A stretch of DNA of 64,000 nt from Neiella holothuriorum (lineage in GTDB: Bacteria; Pseudomonadota; Gammaproteobacteria; Enterobacterales; Neiellaceae): positions 18,783 through 82,782 of the forward strand of contig NZ_JAHZSS010000022.1 of NCBI RefSeq assembly GCF_019457915.1, read 5' to 3'. Position 1 is the first letter of the stretch. Each line of letters starts with the position of its first letter. A model generated the notes under the pieces. It did no database searches and had not been told where the DNA came from. It saw only the letters and a program-made list of their open reading frames with translations. The position numbers and the translations under genes are program-made. Below, piece after piece: positions 46,802 through 58,273 of the stretch.

Positions 46802-47128
46802 TTATATTGCAAAGGGTCGCCGCTGCAGGTAATCCACAGCAACGTCCATTTCATAAATAATTCGAGTTTGTTCGATGTTTAGCGCCGCTCTCATTTGCGC
46901 TCGGTGCGTTTCATATTGTTCTGACATGGTCTGCTGGTTTGCCAATTCATAGGTCGCTCGGTCAGGCCATTGTGCATAGGCAATCAGCTCACCGTTTTTG
47001 GTACGGTGCAAGCGGGAGCCAAGGCTGCCTTTAAACATGTAAATACCCTGAGTGACCTTCGGCCAAGCATCTAAGAATGCCTGCTCACAGCCTTCTTTGA
47101 CAACAAACTCAAACATTACAACAAACAC
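46802..47128 (-). CDS. Antibiotic-biosynthesis-monooxygenase (ABM) domain protein
   Basis: The 108-residue protein has the ferredoxin-like ABM fold: strand FVVMFEFVVKEG, a helix, and AYAQWPDRATYELA. Such proteins are small monooxygenases or quinone-metabolism proteins, here without clear substrate. A GTG start at 47128 is favoured because GAGGAAG lies five bases upstream and it retains the complete first strand; the ATG at 47116 would cut it. It lies 13 bases after cysB and is probably co-transcribed. Confidence 0.75.
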   Translation of the reverse strand: MFVVMFEFVVKEGCEQAFLDAWPKVTQGIYMFKGSLGSRLHRTKNGELIAYAQWPDRATYELANQQTMSEQYETHRAQMRAALNIEQTRIIYEMDVAVDYLQRRPFAI

Positions 47129-47141
47129 AATGCTTCCTCGA

Positions 47142-48116
<975 letters not shown>

Positions 48117-48247
48117 TTAGACTCCTCAAGTTGCCAGCGAGGCATGCAGGCATAACAGATTGAATTGCTAACTAGATTTACATTGTTAGACTGAATGTAT
48201 GAAACCGTATCCTTTTCTCCAAGTCATTGGAATCTTAATTTAATTAC

Positions 48248-49822
48248 ATGTACGACTTATTTAGTCAAAAAAAGGTACTTATCGTTGATGACTTTGCGGA
48301 ATTTCGCTTGTCACTTCGTTCAATGGTAGATGGATTTGGTTGCGCCAGCGTCGACTTAGCCAAAAGTGGTGAAGAAGCCGTCAGCTTGTACCAGCAATCG
48401 CGCCATCAAATTGTACTGTGTGATTATAATTTAGGCGAACATCAGAACGGCCAACAAGTTCTCGAAGAAATAAGTCTACGCGGCTGGTTGAGTCCAGACA
48501 CCATATTCGTTCTTATTACTGCTGAAACGTCACTCAGCATGGTCATGGGTGCCCTCGAATTCCGCCCAGACGATTACCTATCCAAGCCAATTAACAAAGC
48601 CAATTTAAAGACTCGCCTCAAACGCTTGCTTGAACAAAAAAGTGAGCTAAGCGACGTTTATAAAGCGCTTGGCCAACATGACTACAACTTAGCACGCCAA
48701 CGCTGCGCTCATCATATAAAACAAAAAAGCCGCTACCGTGGCCAGTGCTATCGATTACTAGCAGAAATTTTATTGCGGCAAGATAAACCAGCCGACGCTA
48801 AAACGATCTATTTGCAGATGATCGAAGTTCGCGCTTCGCTCTGGGCATTGCAGGGGTTAGCCCAAAGTTTATTTATGCTCAACGAGTTCGATGCGTGTAT
48901 TGACGCCGCACAGCAAGTTTTATCCGATAACCCTCGCGCGATCGATGCCATCGATCTGATTGCTCAATGCTACGTTGCCAAACATGATTACCGGCAAGCT
49001 TACGACTTCATCAAGCAAGCCGTTCATATTTCCCCCCGCTCGATTAAACGACAACGAATGGCCGCCTCGGTTGCTGCTCAATGTAACGACAAGCAAGTTG
49101 AATTAAGAGCCTTACGTCAAATCCATGAACTCGGCGCTCATTCGGTGCAAGCCGATCCTGACGATAACGTCAGGTACCTCAATACCCTTGTGGCGTACTC
49201 TGGCGATGCGACAGGAGTGGAGCGGCGGCGCATGGTTGCCGAAACTCAAGAGCAACTAACACGCTTTACTCGCGCCGCTAAACATGATGACCGATTGCGA
49301 CAACAGAGCACCATATTGCAAGCTCAGCTCGCTTTAACTCAAGGCGATGCCAAAGTGGCGGAAAAATTACTCACTCAGGTGTTCGAAGACGCGCCGGAGA
49401 TGATGCAGCACCAAGATGAGCTAACCATCAAGATGCTGCAACAAACGCTCACTGAAGCGAAAATGTCGGAGCATCAGCAACACATTGAGCAACAGTTGAA
49501 GGCGTCGCGCCAACAACACCAAGCCCGAGAGCAACAAGCTGCTCAGAGCGCCAGTAATGTTCGTGGCATTAAGCAATATGAAATGGGCGACTACATCACT
49601 GCGATCGACAGCTTTCGGGATGCATTAAGTGACAATGCCGACAGCACTGCAATTACACTAAACCTGGTGCAAGCCTTGTTAAAACACTTGCCACCCGGTA
49701 CAGATCGGTTAAAAGTTCGGGATGAGTGCACAAGATTGTTGAACCAACAACGATTTTTGCAGCCAAATAATCCAAGATATAAGCGTTATCAGATGCTTAA
49801 AGCTAAAATCCATCAGTTGTAA
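48248..49822 (+). CDS. Response regulator with TPR-like C-terminus, operon copy
   Basis: The 524-residue paralogue of the protein at 26334 has a receiver domain with Asp14-Asp15, phosphoacceptor Asp59 (LCDYNLG), Thr91 and Lys113, followed by a helical TPR-like half with an alanine/glutamine-rich coiled region at about 415-435 (HQQHIEQQLKASRQQHQARE). No DNA-binding or catalytic output domain is present. It is the first of three genes (10-68 bases apart): this regulator, a small histidine kinase and a membrane-anchored coiled-coil protein. Output is probably through protein contacts. Confidence 0.85.
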   Translation: MYDLFSQKKVLIVDDFAEFRLSLRSMVDGFGCASVDLAKSGEEAVSLYQQSRHQIVLCDYNLGEHQNGQQVLEEISLRGWLSPDTIFVLITAETSLSMVMGALEFRPDDYLSKPINKANLKTRLKRLLEQKSELSDVYKALGQHDYNLARQRCAHHIKQKSRYRGQCYRLLAEILLRQDKPADAKTIYLQMIEVRASLWALQGLAQSLFMLNEFDACIDAAQQVLSDNPRAIDAIDLIAQCYVAKHDYRQAYDFIKQAVHISPRSIKRQRMAASVAAQCNDKQVELRALRQIHELGAHSVQADPDDNVRYLNTLVAYSGDATGVERRRMVAETQEQLTRFTRAAKHDDRLRQQSTILQAQLALTQGDAKVAEKLLTQVFEDAPEMMQHQDELTIKMLQQTLTEAKMSEHQQHIEQQLKASRQQHQAREQQAAQSASNVRGIKQYEMGDYITAIDSFRDALSDNADSTAITLNLVQALLKHLPPGTDRLKVRDECTRLLNQQRFLQPNNPRYKRYQMLKAKIHQL

Positions 49823-49835
49823 TTAGGAATATGTG

Positions 49836-50564
49836 ATGTCGGAGCTATCGGACCAAATGTCGCCCTCACCTACAGCAACACCGCAACAACTTGATTTTTC
49901 AACGGTGCTCGCCGCTTGCGTCCACGACATGAAAAACAGCTTGTTTATGTTGTTGCAATCGATTGAACAATTGGCCGACAACAATGATTTACCGGCCGAT
50001 CAGCAACAAGAGTTGGCGAAACTTCACTACGAAGCCTATCGCGTGAACACCAATCTAATGCAACTACTCGGCTTATACCGCATGGAGCGCGATCGCTTGC
50101 CGCTAACCATTGAAGAATATTTTGTTTCTGATTTGGTTGAAGAGTTAATTGTCAAAAACAGTTTGTATCTCGAGAGCAAAGGCATCGAAATCGAAACTGA
50201 CGTTGATCCTGACTTGGTATGGTATTTAGATGGCGACTTGATCAATAACTTGTTAACCGATGTCGTTAATAATGCGTTGCGTTACTGTGATAAGCGTTTA
50301 ATGATTCGAGCCCAAGTTTGTCAGCAAGGCTTGTTGAATATCACATTGGAAGATGATGGTCCGGGTTACCCTGAAAACATGCTGCAGTTTCGGGTCGATC
50401 GCGAAACACAGTCATTTGACGTCAAGAGCGGGCGCACCGGTTTAGGTTTGTATTTTGCCGGTTTAATCGCCAGCTCTCACAAAAACAAGTCAGTTCATGG
50501 TGACATCAAACTTGCCAATGGCGGTCAATATGGCGGTAGCGTGTTTACATTAACGCTACCCTAA
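49836..50564 (+). CDS. Minimal soluble sensor histidine kinase
   Basis: The 242-residue protein has a His-containing helix (His30 in AACVHDMKNSL) and an HATPase domain: N box NNLLTDVVNNALRY, G1 LEDDGPGYP, and G2 SGRTGLGLYFAG. It lacks any sensor domain or membrane segment, so input must come from another protein; the downstream membrane protein is a candidate. ATG 49836 is used (AGGA seven bases upstream); the preceding codon is GTG. It is 13 bases after the response regulator, its likely partner. Confidence 0.88.
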   Translation: MSELSDQMSPSPTATPQQLDFSTVLAACVHDMKNSLFMLLQSIEQLADNNDLPADQQQELAKLHYEAYRVNTNLMQLLGLYRMERDRLPLTIEEYFVSDLVEELIVKNSLYLESKGIEIETDVDPDLVWYLDGDLINNLLTDVVNNALRYCDKRLMIRAQVCQQGLLNITLEDDGPGYPENMLQFRVDRETQSFDVKSGRTGLGLYFAGLIASSHKNKSVHGDIKLANGGQYGGSVFTLTLP

Positions 50565-50632
50565 AGAGCTGCTTTTCGATACAGTACAGAATTGTGAATT
50601 ATTAATTAGTTAACGAACAGGATAATGGCCAA

Positions 50633-51397
50633 ATGACTGGTACGGCAATCATCATTGTAGCGCTGATCGTAGCGCTCGTATTTCTTGTCATCATCGTCAA
50701 CGTGATGCAACAGCAGAAGGAACGCCAAAATGCCGAGCGCCGTACCGAAGTAGCACGTCAAAAAGCTATCATCGACGAAACCGAAGACGTCATTTTGCTC
50801 AGCAGCAAAATGCCAATGAGCAAGCAGTTAATGCGCGTGCTTATGGCGCGGGTTGCCAATGCGCTGCAAGCTTGGCAAAAAGTACAGTCGTCCGACGATG
50901 TAAATAGGCGCTTGAAAGACATTAATAATCAATTATCGAATGTCGATAAGGGCTACTCAGAAATATCTGAACGCTCATTTCAAGTACCCGATAATGAACA
51001 GCATGCCATCGCATTGCTGCAAGGCCTGAAGAAACTACGTCTACTCATTCGGGCTGAGCATAATAAAGGTTTGGTTTCACCATCGATTTTTGTTGAAGAA
51101 GAAAAACGCATCGACCGTTTGTTGATTCGTATTAATCTCGAAAACCTGATGTCGCGCGCAACGTCTTCGTTGTTGACTAAACAGCACGGCTCTTGCCGCC
51201 AAATGTTGGATAAAGCAGAAACCGTCATCGCCAACGTGACTGTTCCTGATGAGTACATTGCGGGTAAAATCGAGCAAATTAATGGCATACGTAGCCAACT
51301 TGATGCCATCACCCGTAAAGTTGAAGAAGAAAATCAAGAAAAACTTAAACGCAAATCTGATGAAGATGATCTCATTTTCAACAAGAAAAAATGGTAA
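50633..51397 (+). CDS. Membrane-anchored coiled-coil protein, unknown
   Basis: The 254-residue protein has one N-terminal membrane helix (AIIIVALIVALVFLVIIVNV, residues 5-24) with the rest probably cytosolic and helical. It ends in a charged segment (KRKSDEDDLIFNKKKW). I do not recognise a domain. It is the last gene of the regulator-kinase operon, 68 bases after the kinase, and may tether or sense for the pair. It is followed by a strong terminator. Confidence 0.7.
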   Translation: MTGTAIIIVALIVALVFLVIIVNVMQQQKERQNAERRTEVARQKAIIDETEDVILLSSKMPMSKQLMRVLMARVANALQAWQKVQSSDDVNRRLKDINNQLSNVDKGYSEISERSFQVPDNEQHAIALLQGLKKLRLLIRAEHNKGLVSPSIFVEEEKRIDRLLIRINLENLMSRATSSLLTKQHGSCRQMLDKAETVIANVTVPDEYIAGKIEQINGIRSQLDAITRKVEEENQEKLKRKSDEDDLIFNKKKW

Positions 51398-51423
51398 GCA
51401 CTTCGCTGCCATTAGCGTTTATA

Positions 51424-51449
51424 AAAACGGGCCCAACGGCCCGTTTTTT
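51424..51449 (+). terminator. Terminator of the response regulator-kinase operon
   Basis: The stem AAAACGGGCC/GGCCCGTTTT has a 4-base loop and is followed by further T. It ends the three-gene unit. Confidence 0.9.
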
Positions 51450-51631
51450 GTTATTTGGTCAGTAAGTTCCGTTGCCAATTTAACTCGCAGTTAAGCAGGC
51501 CGCAGAGCAAGCTTGCGCTGTTACCAACTCGGGTTGAGCTAGTAATCTTTTTACGCCTTGGTTATTTTGATACCCCCTTACCCACTTTGCTAAAGCACAG
51601 TAGTCATTCGATAAAGGCTAGGAGTCTGATG

Positions 51632-52543
51632 ATGTTGAAACCTAAAGATTTACTATTGACGCTTTGGAGTATTGCCGCTTCATTAATCTATGTCGGAGCG
51701 GTGAATGCTGATGATGTGAAATCCGAAGACATCTTGATCAATCAGACGGATACAGGGCGTCTTTGGTTAGATACCAGCATCAACGACTTTAGCGGAAAAA
51801 TGCTTGTTGACACCGGCTCATCAGGAAGTGTTTTAGATCAGAAATACCTTCCTAGAATTGGAAAGTACAAAGCATTATCGATTGATAAAGGTTGGGGAAT
51901 TGGTGATCAATCAACTCATATCGATAACCTTTCCATCGAAGTCAGCAGCTTTAGTGTCGCCGGTGAGAGCTTAAACAATAGGTTTATCAGCGTTCATAGG
52001 AACGTTCTGCCCGCCGACGAATTGATAGGCATTATTGGCATCGATACGATTAAAGAGTTAAGAGCTGGCATGCAGTTTTCTCCAGATAACATCGTGCTAA
52101 GCGATCGGCGTAAAGCGCAGTCTTCTAACTCCCAGAACACAGCCATTGACGTGAATAGCTCATCGTTAGGCATGATGTATTTGGAAGTCACCATGCAAGG
52201 TAAAAAAGTCGGCTTAATCATCGACTCAGGCGCCGACTACAGCATCATTAATAGTGAAGCGCTGGATAACTTGAAGCTTGAGTCAAGCGTGTTGCCGGGC
52301 GCTTACACGTCGGATATCAACGGTAAAAAACTTTCGGTACGTCGCGTCAAGCCAACGAATATTGAGATGAACGGCACAACAATACGTTTCGAAAAACTAT
52401 TTGCGGTACCTCTGTCTTCTGCAATTAAAAACCAATCGTTTTCGACAGAAGTGATTGGCGTCATCGGTCTATTTGACCTGAAACGTTTGGAAGCTTATCT
52501 AGACTTCAACAATCACAAACTGCACGTTAGAAGCACACTCTAA
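51632..52543 (+). CDS. Exported two-lobed retropepsin-like aspartic protease
   Basis: The 303-residue protein has a signal peptide or anchor (DLLLTLWSIAASLIYVGAVN, ending near AD). It contains two aspartic-protease motifs: LVDTGSSGSVLD in the first half and LIIDSGADYSIIN in the second. Most bacterial retropepsin-like proteins have one motif and dimerise; a single chain with both lobes recalls pepsin. ATG 51632 has GGAG seven bases upstream; an ATG immediately before it and a much longer upstream frame are rejected. It lies downstream of the regulator-kinase operon but after its terminator. Confidence 0.8.
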   Translation: MLKPKDLLLTLWSIAASLIYVGAVNADDVKSEDILINQTDTGRLWLDTSINDFSGKMLVDTGSSGSVLDQKYLPRIGKYKALSIDKGWGIGDQSTHIDNLSIEVSSFSVAGESLNNRFISVHRNVLPADELIGIIGIDTIKELRAGMQFSPDNIVLSDRRKAQSSNSQNTAIDVNSSSLGMMYLEVTMQGKKVGLIIDSGADYSIINSEALDNLKLESSVLPGAYTSDINGKKLSVRRVKPTNIEMNGTTIRFEKLFAVPLSSAIKNQSFSTEVIGVIGLFDLKRLEAYLDFNNHKLHVRSTL

Positions 52544-52658
52544 TAAACCTAGGAGCAGGCTAAATTGAAGGCGCTATTTCACGCTGAATATTCCAGAGCT
52601 ATGTCTACACCAGTCAACAGATGCTAATTTGTTTCACTAGCTCACCGAAGCGCCCAAC

Positions 52659-52687
52659 AAAAAAGCCGCTTAATAGCGGCTTTTTTT
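52659..52687. terminator. Bidirectional terminator between aspartic protease and topA
   Basis: The stem GCCGCT/AGCGGC has a 4-base loop with six A before and seven T after. Confidence 0.9.
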
Positions 52688-52704
52688 ATCGTGAATCAGG
52701 TGAG

Positions 52705-55347
52705 TTATTTCTTTTTAGCAGGCGCCTTTTTCTTGGCTTTGGTTTGCTCTTCAACCCACTTGTTGTCGCGGTAGTGGGCAACCCAACCGGTCGCCTTGCC
52801 TTCCACTTCGCTCATCACATACTGCTCTTTGTTCTTACGGCTAAAGCGCACCATGGCAACATTACCGTCCGGATCAGTTGCGGGCGCATCAGCCAGGTAA
52901 TAGAACTTCGGTGAGATGCGATCTCGGAAACGTGCTAATTCCTTCACCAACGGAGCACGAGTCTCGCGCGATTTAGGGAAAGTGCTGGCCGCCATAAAAA
53001 TACCGGCAGCGCCGTCTCGCAATACAAAGTGCGCATCCGACTTGTCACACTTCAGCTCTGGCAGCATCACCGGATCTTCTTTCGGTGGCGCAGCTTCGCC
53101 ATTTTTAAGCAGTTTACGCGTGTTTTTACAGGTTTCGCTGGTACAGGCAAAGTACTTACCAAAACGGCCTGAACGTAACTGCATGTCAGATTCACAGCGG
53201 TCACACTCGATTAATGGGCCGTCATAACCTTTAATCTTAAATTCGCCCTTCTCAACCACAAAGCCATCACAGCGTGGGTTGTTGCCACACACATGTAATT
53301 TGCGCTCAGTGTCAATCAAGTAGCTGTCCATCGCCGTGCCACATTTCGGGCAACGATGCTTCGCCATCAACGACTCAGTTTCGGATTCCAACGCCGACTC
53401 TGCTTCATCACCAGATGTCAGGTTCATGGTGTTATTACAGCGTTCTTTTGGCGGTAAAGCGTAACCCGAACAACCAAGGAATACACCGGTTCGAGCTGTA
53501 CGAATGCCCATTGGACGCTCACAGCTTGAGCATGGAATGTCGGTCATCACCATTTGGTTATCAGACATTCCGCCTTCTTCGGCTGGTAATTCTGCGGTTT
53601 CGAGCTTGCCAGAAAAATCGCTAAAGAAGACATCAAGAACATCCAGCCAGTGTTGTTCACCGGAAGCAACCTGATCGAGTGTGCTTTCCATTTGAGCGGT
53701 AAAGTCGTAGCTCATCAAGTCATCGAAATTCTGTAGCAAGCGATCGGTGACAATCTCGCCCATCTTCTCAGCATAAAAACGGCGCGTTTCTAAACGCACG
53801 TAGCCGCGATCCTGAATGGTCGAAATAATACTGGCATAAGTCGACGGACGACCAATACCACGCTTTTCCAGTTCTTTAACCAAAGACGCTTCACTGAAGC
53901 GAGCTGGTGGCTTGGTAAAGTGCTGCTTTTGCTCTAGCTTATCTTTGTTAAGCGTTTGGCCTTTAGTGACTGCAGGCAAAATAATTTCGTCTTCAGCTTT
54001 ACGAACCAACGGCGCCAGCACACGCGTCCAACCATCAAATTTCAATGTCCGGCCGGTTGCTCGGAATTCATAGTCGCCAGCATTTACGGTCAGTTTGGTC
54101 GCATCATATTCTGCAGGTACCATCTGACAAGCCACGAATTGCTTCCAAATCAGCTCGTACAGGCGTTCAGCATCACGTTCCATACCAGACAGCTGGGATG
54201 CAACTAGATTAACCTCAGAAGGCCGAATAGCTTCGTGAGCTTCTTGTGCATTTTCTTTACTGCCGTAAACATTTGCAGCTTGCGGCAAATACTTGCTGCC
54301 GAAGTTATCGCTAATGTAATCGCGACAGGCGCTCACGGCTTGCTGACTTAAGTTGGTCGAATCCGTACGCATATAGGTAATGTGGCCAGCTTCATAAAGG
54401 CGCTGAGCCAACATCATGGTCTTTTTAACGCCAAACCCTAAACGGGTACTCGCCGCTTGCTGCAACGTCGAGGTAATAAATGGTGCCGAAGGTCGTGAAC
54501 GACTTGGCTTAGTTTCCCGATCCGCAACGACAAAGTCCGACGCATTAATGGCCGCGACCGCCGCGTTAGCCTGCGTTTCATTAACGGCTTTGAATGCTTT
54601 ACCGGCATAACGCTGTAACTCGGCGCGGAATTGATCGCCACTCACCGACAAGTCAGCATGAATGCGCCAAAATTCTTCCGGCACAAACGCTTTAATATCG
54701 CGTTCCCGCTCGACCACTAACCGCACCGCCACCGATTGAACTCGGCCGGCAGACAATCCGCGCGCAACCTTTTTCCACAGCAGTGGCGAAACCATAAAGC
54801 CAACGACTCGGTCGAGGAAGCGACGTGCTTGCTGAGCGTTGACACGGTCGGTATTCAGAAGGGCTGGTTTGGAAAAGGCTTCCTGAATCGCAGATTTGGT
54901 GATTTCGTTAAACACCACCCGCTGGTACCGGTCAGGATCGCCACCAATAACTTCCTGCAAATGCCAAGCAATGGCTTCTCCCTCGCGATCCAAATCGGTT
55001 GCGAGATAGATGTGGTCGGCTTTAGCAGCAAGCGTTTTTAATTCATTGACTACTTTTTCTTTGCCAGGAAGGACTTCATAGTTGGCTTGCCAACCATGCA
55101 ATGGATCAACCCCCATACGTGCAACCAGAGCTTTCTGCTCTTTCTGCTTTTTGAGCTTGGCCTTTTGCTCGGCGCTCATGCCAGCAGTTGAGGTGCGCTT
55201 GCGGCTCGTTGACGATGTGGTGCGCGAACCAGTCGGCAAATCACGGATGTGACCGACGCTGGACTTGACCACATAGTCCTTGCCTAAATATTTGTTGATA
55301 GTCTTAGCCTTGGCAGGCGACTCCACGATGACCAGCGATTTTCCCAT
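52705..55347 (-). CDS. topA: DNA topoisomerase I
   Basis: TopA relaxes negative supercoils and balances gyrase, whose A subunit opens this window. The 880-residue protein has the N-terminal Toprim ([19 protein letters not shown]), active-site Tyr325 ([10 protein letters not shown]) and C-terminal zinc-finger repeats: CSSCERPMG...[13 protein letters not shown]...CDGF and CDRCESDMQ...CKNT. The C-terminus is lysine-rich ([11 protein letters not shown]). An insertion of basic, serine-rich residues is seen at 41-75 ([13 protein letters not shown]). Confidence 0.97.
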   Translation of the reverse strand: MGKSLVIVESPAKAKTINKYLGKDYVVKSSVGHIRDLPTGSRTTSSTSRKRTSTAGMSAEQKAKLKKQKEQKALVARMGVDPLHGWQANYEVLPGKEKVVNELKTLAAKADHIYLATDLDREGEAIAWHLQEVIGGDPDRYQRVVFNEITKSAIQEAFSKPALLNTDRVNAQQARRFLDRVVGFMVSPLLWKKVARGLSAGRVQSVAVRLVVERERDIKAFVPEEFWRIHADLSVSGDQFRAELQRYAGKAFKAVNETQANAAVAAINASDFVVADRETKPSRSRPSAPFITSTLQQAASTRLGFGVKKTMMLAQRLYEAGHITYMRTDSTNLSQQAVSACRDYISDNFGSKYLPQAANVYGSKENAQEAHEAIRPSEVNLVASQLSGMERDAERLYELIWKQFVACQMVPAEYDATKLTVNAGDYEFRATGRTLKFDGWTRVLAPLVRKAEDEIILPAVTKGQTLNKDKLEQKQHFTKPPARFSEASLVKELEKRGIGRPSTYASIISTIQDRGYVRLETRRFYAEKMGEIVTDRLLQNFDDLMSYDFTAQMESTLDQVASGEQHWLDVLDVFFSDFSGKLETAELPAEEGGMSDNQMVMTDIPCSSCERPMGIRTARTGVFLGCSGYALPPKERCNNTMNLTSGDEAESALESETESLMAKHRCPKCGTAMDSYLIDTERKLHVCGNNPRCDGFVVEKGEFKIKGYDGPLIECDRCESDMQLRSGRFGKYFACTSETCKNTRKLLKNGEAAPPKEDPVMLPELKCDKSDAHFVLRDGAAGIFMAASTFPKSRETRAPLVKELARFRDRISPKFYYLADAPATDPDGNVAMVRFSRKNKEQYVMSEVEGKATGWVAHYRDNKWVEEQTKAKKKAPAKKK

Positions 55348-55574
55348 AAAGATTACTGCTGTCCTTTAAAACGATAAGCGGCGGAAAAAGAAGCGTATAT
55401 ATAGAGGCATAACGGAGCAGATGCAAGGCTGTCAACTTTTCATTGCACATTTTTCTCAAAAAAATTGATTTGAAAACGAGTCAATCGTCAGTTGATCGGC
55501 CTTGTAGAAACCTGTAAAACAACCAGCAGTCACGCACTTAAAAAGCCAAGATGCAGGCTTCACAGGCAGTAGTA

Positions 55575-56915
55575 ATGAACCACCAAGAATTTAATTTTGA
55601 CGGACTCGTCGGTCCTAATCACAACTATGCAGGCTTGTCGTTTGGCAATGTTGCCTCTACCGGCAATGCTAACAGCCCATCAAATCCGCAACAAGCCGCG
55701 CTACAGGGTTTGCAGAAAATGCGCAAACTAATGGCGTTAGGCATTCCGCAGGGCGTGCTTGCCCCTCAGCAGCGCCCCCATGTTCAAGCGCTGCGCTCTT
55801 TAGGTTTTAGTGGCTCTGATGACAATGTGCTGACGACGGCCCAACAACAAGCCCCCGCCATATTCAATGCCTGTGTGTCTGCCTCTTCCATGTGGACAGC
55901 CAATGCCGCAACGGTTTCGCCGAGTGCCGACACCGCAGACGCGAAAGTTCACTTCAGCCCGGCAAACTTGATTAATAAGTTTCACCGCTCATTAGAACAT
56001 CCGTTCACAGAGTCATTGCTGCGCCGCGTATTCCCCTCAGAGCAACATTTCAGCCATCACCATGCGTTGCCTATGAGCGATCATTTTGGTGATGAGGGTG
56101 CAGCTAACCACACCCGTTTTTGTAATCGTTACGGTGAAGCTGGCGTTGAGTTTTTTGTGTATGGCAAAGCTGCATTTGATAGCCGTCAGCCACAGCCGCA
56201 AAAATACCCTGCTCGGCAAACATTGGAAGCCAGTCAGGCGATTGCGCGCCGCCACGGTTTAGCTCCATCACAAACCGTGTTTGCACAGCAAAATCCTGCC
56301 GCCATTGATGCCGGCGTATTTCACAATGACGTTATCTCTGTTGGTAACGGCAATGCGTTGTTTTATCACGAATTAGCCTTTGCAGACGAAGCAAAAACAC
56401 TGGCGGATCTGCAGCAAGCATTCGATCCGTTTGGCACTTTAGATTTCATTAAAGTCGCCACGGCACAAGTGCCATTACAAGACGCAATTTCAAGCTATTT
56501 ATTTAACACCCAGCTGATTAGTGTGGGCGACCATATGGCGTTAGTTGCGCCCACCGAATGTGAGCAAACCGATTCTGTACATCGTTACTTGTCTGACTTG
56601 GTCACGCACAGCTCGTCAATTCAGCAAGTTGAATACATTGATGTGAAACAGAGCATGAGAAATGGCGGAGGCCCTGCTTGCCTGCGTTTACGCGTGGTTT
56701 TGAGTGAGCAGGAACAAGCCGCGGTAAACCAAGCTTGTATTATGGATGAGGCAAAAATCACCGCGCTCGAAGGCTGGGTGAAAGAACATTACCGTGATCG
56801 TGTTGATGTCGCAGATTTAGCCGATACGGCCTTCATTCAAGAATGTCATACGGCACTGGATGAATTGAGCCGTTTATTGCAACTCGGATCGATTTACCCG
56901 TTTCAGCAAAGCTAA
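55575..56915 (+). CDS. astB: N-succinylarginine dihydrolase
   Basis: AstB hydrolyses N2-succinylarginine to N2-succinylornithine, CO2 and ammonia in the AST arginine-catabolism pathway. The 446-residue protein keeps the family pattern: [50 protein letters not shown], and [14 protein letters not shown] with the catalytic cysteine region. ATG 55575 matches the family start; the eight codons upstream are rejected. The other ast genes are not adjacent, so the pathway genes are split in this genome. Confidence 0.95.
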   Translation: MNHQEFNFDGLVGPNHNYAGLSFGNVASTGNANSPSNPQQAALQGLQKMRKLMALGIPQGVLAPQQRPHVQALRSLGFSGSDDNVLTTAQQQAPAIFNACVSASSMWTANAATVSPSADTADAKVHFSPANLINKFHRSLEHPFTESLLRRVFPSEQHFSHHHALPMSDHFGDEGAANHTRFCNRYGEAGVEFFVYGKAAFDSRQPQPQKYPARQTLEASQAIARRHGLAPSQTVFAQQNPAAIDAGVFHNDVISVGNGNALFYHELAFADEAKTLADLQQAFDPFGTLDFIKVATAQVPLQDAISSYLFNTQLISVGDHMALVAPTECEQTDSVHRYLSDLVTHSSSIQQVEYIDVKQSMRNGGGPACLRLRVVLSEQEQAAVNQACIMDEAKITALEGWVKEHYRDRVDVADLADTAFIQECHTALDELSRLLQLGSIYPFQQS

Positions 56916-56940
56916 CTGTAAGTTGTTGCATTTAGGCATA

Positions 56941-56970
56941 AAAAAACCGGAGCTAAGCTCCGGTTTTTTT
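56941..56970. terminator. Bidirectional terminator between astB and peroxiredoxin
   Basis: The stem AAAAAACCGGAGC/GCTCCGGTTTTTT has a 3-base loop and lies between convergent genes. Confidence 0.92.
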
Positions 56971-56990
56971 CTATTGAGATAATCTTGCGA

Positions 56991-57596
56991 TTACAGCTCT
57001 TCAGCATTCTCAGATAAGTACTTAGCAACACCTTCTGGTGACGCATCCATACCTTTTTTACCTTCTTCCCACTGTGCTGGGCAAACTTCGCCTTCTTTCT
57101 CGTGGAAGTTAAGCGCATCAACCATACGCAACATCTCATCGATGTTACGGCCCAGCGGCAAATCATTCACGACTTGGTGACGAACGAGGCCATCAGAATC
57201 AATCAAGAACGAACCACGGAACGCAACGCCAGCTTCTGGGTGCTCAACGTCATATGCTTGGCAGATTTCATGCTTGATATCAGCTACGAGTGGGTATTTA
57301 ACCGCGCCAATACCGCCGTCTTCAACTGCGGTGTTACGCCATGCGTTGTGAGAGAAGTGAGAGTCAATCGAAACACCGATCACTTTAACGCCACGCTTTT
57401 CAAACTCTTCAATGCGGTGATCGAACGCGATCAACTCAGAAGGACAAACAAACGTGAAGTCCAATGGGTAAAAGAACACTACAACCTTTGAACCAGCTGT
57501 GTACTCTTTGAAATTGAAGCTATCAACGATTTCACCATTGCCAAGTACCGCAGCAGCAGTAAAGTCAGGGGCAGGACGTCCAACTAAAACAGCCAT
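56991..57596 (-). CDS. Typical 2-Cys peroxiredoxin
   Basis: The 201-residue peroxiredoxin reduces hydrogen peroxide and organic hydroperoxides. Peroxidatic Cys51 is in DFTFVCPSE and resolving Cys172 in EVCPAQW. The GGxG/YF-type C-terminal features suggest an AhpC/Prx1-like enzyme. ATG 57596 has GGAG seven bases upstream; an ATG four codons earlier overlaps that ribosome site. It is close to grxD and sodB, an oxidative-stress cluster. Confidence 0.93.
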   Translation of the reverse strand: MAVLVGRPAPDFTAAAVLGNGEIVDSFNFKEYTAGSKVVVFFYPLDFTFVCPSELIAFDHRIEEFEKRGVKVIGVSIDSHFSHNAWRNTAVEDGGIGAVKYPLVADIKHEICQAYDVEHPEAGVAFRGSFLIDSDGLVRHQVVNDLPLGRNIDEMLRMVDALNFHEKEGEVCPAQWEEGKKGMDASPEGVAKYLSENAEEL

Positions 57597-57694
57597 GTTT
57601 TTCTCCATTTTTTATCCGGCTCCGATCCCCGTTGGATCAGATGCCATGGTTCAGATTTCGCTTACACTCGCCCTACTGGCCAGTGCATTCAGTA

Positions 57695-58045
57695 TTATTC
57701 TGGCGCTGAATCACTTTCTTGATCGGCAAATTTGGCAGCAGTTTCTTTAATCATTGGCTGCAATTCGCCTTGTTGGAACATCTCAATAATGATGTCACAA
57801 CCACCAATCAACTCGCCCTCAATCCATAACTGCGGGAATGTTGGCCAGTTAGCATAGGCTGGCAGCTCCGCGCGGATATCAGGGTTTTGCAAAATATCAA
57901 CGTAGGCAAAACGCTCACCGCACTGCATCAATACTTGCGATGCTTGAGAGGAAAAACCACAGCTCGGTAATTTTGGTGAGCCTTTCATGTATAGCAAAAT
58001 TGGGTTTTCAGCGATTTGCTTCTTGATACGTTCCAGCGTTTCCAT
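57695..58045 (-). CDS. grxD: Monothiol glutaredoxin Grx4
   Basis: This monothiol glutaredoxin carries the CGFS active site (Cys29; KLPSCGFSSQA) and takes part in Fe-S cluster delivery. The 116-residue length and the TFPQLWIEGELIGGCDII glutathione-binding region are typical. It lies upstream of the peroxiredoxin on the same strand, with a gap of 98 bases, and is divergent from sodB. Confidence 0.95.
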   Translation of the reverse strand: METLERIKKQIAENPILLYMKGSPKLPSCGFSSQASQVLMQCGERFAYVDILQNPDIRAELPAYANWPTFPQLWIEGELIGGCDIIIEMFQQGELQPMIKETAAKFADQESDSAPE

Positions 58046-58273
58046 AATATTCTCTATTGGCCTTTGAATTTATTCAGAGGCATTATTGTACGCAGCAAGT
58101 GTAGCGAATCAAACCGACAGTTGGAGTGGTTTTTGCCTATTAGTTTGATAGGTAGAGACATTCAAAAATAACTAAATGTAGCTTTTCACTTTGCGAATTC
58201 CCGTTAGAATAAGAAGCACACAAAAAAAATCATTACAAAAGGGCGCTAGCCCTGCCCATGGAGACTGGACATT

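Noticed and set aside
57499..57750. 83-codon plus-strand frame opposite the peroxiredoxin-grxD junction
   Set aside because: It overlaps the conserved peroxiredoxin and grxD ends and has no ribosome site.
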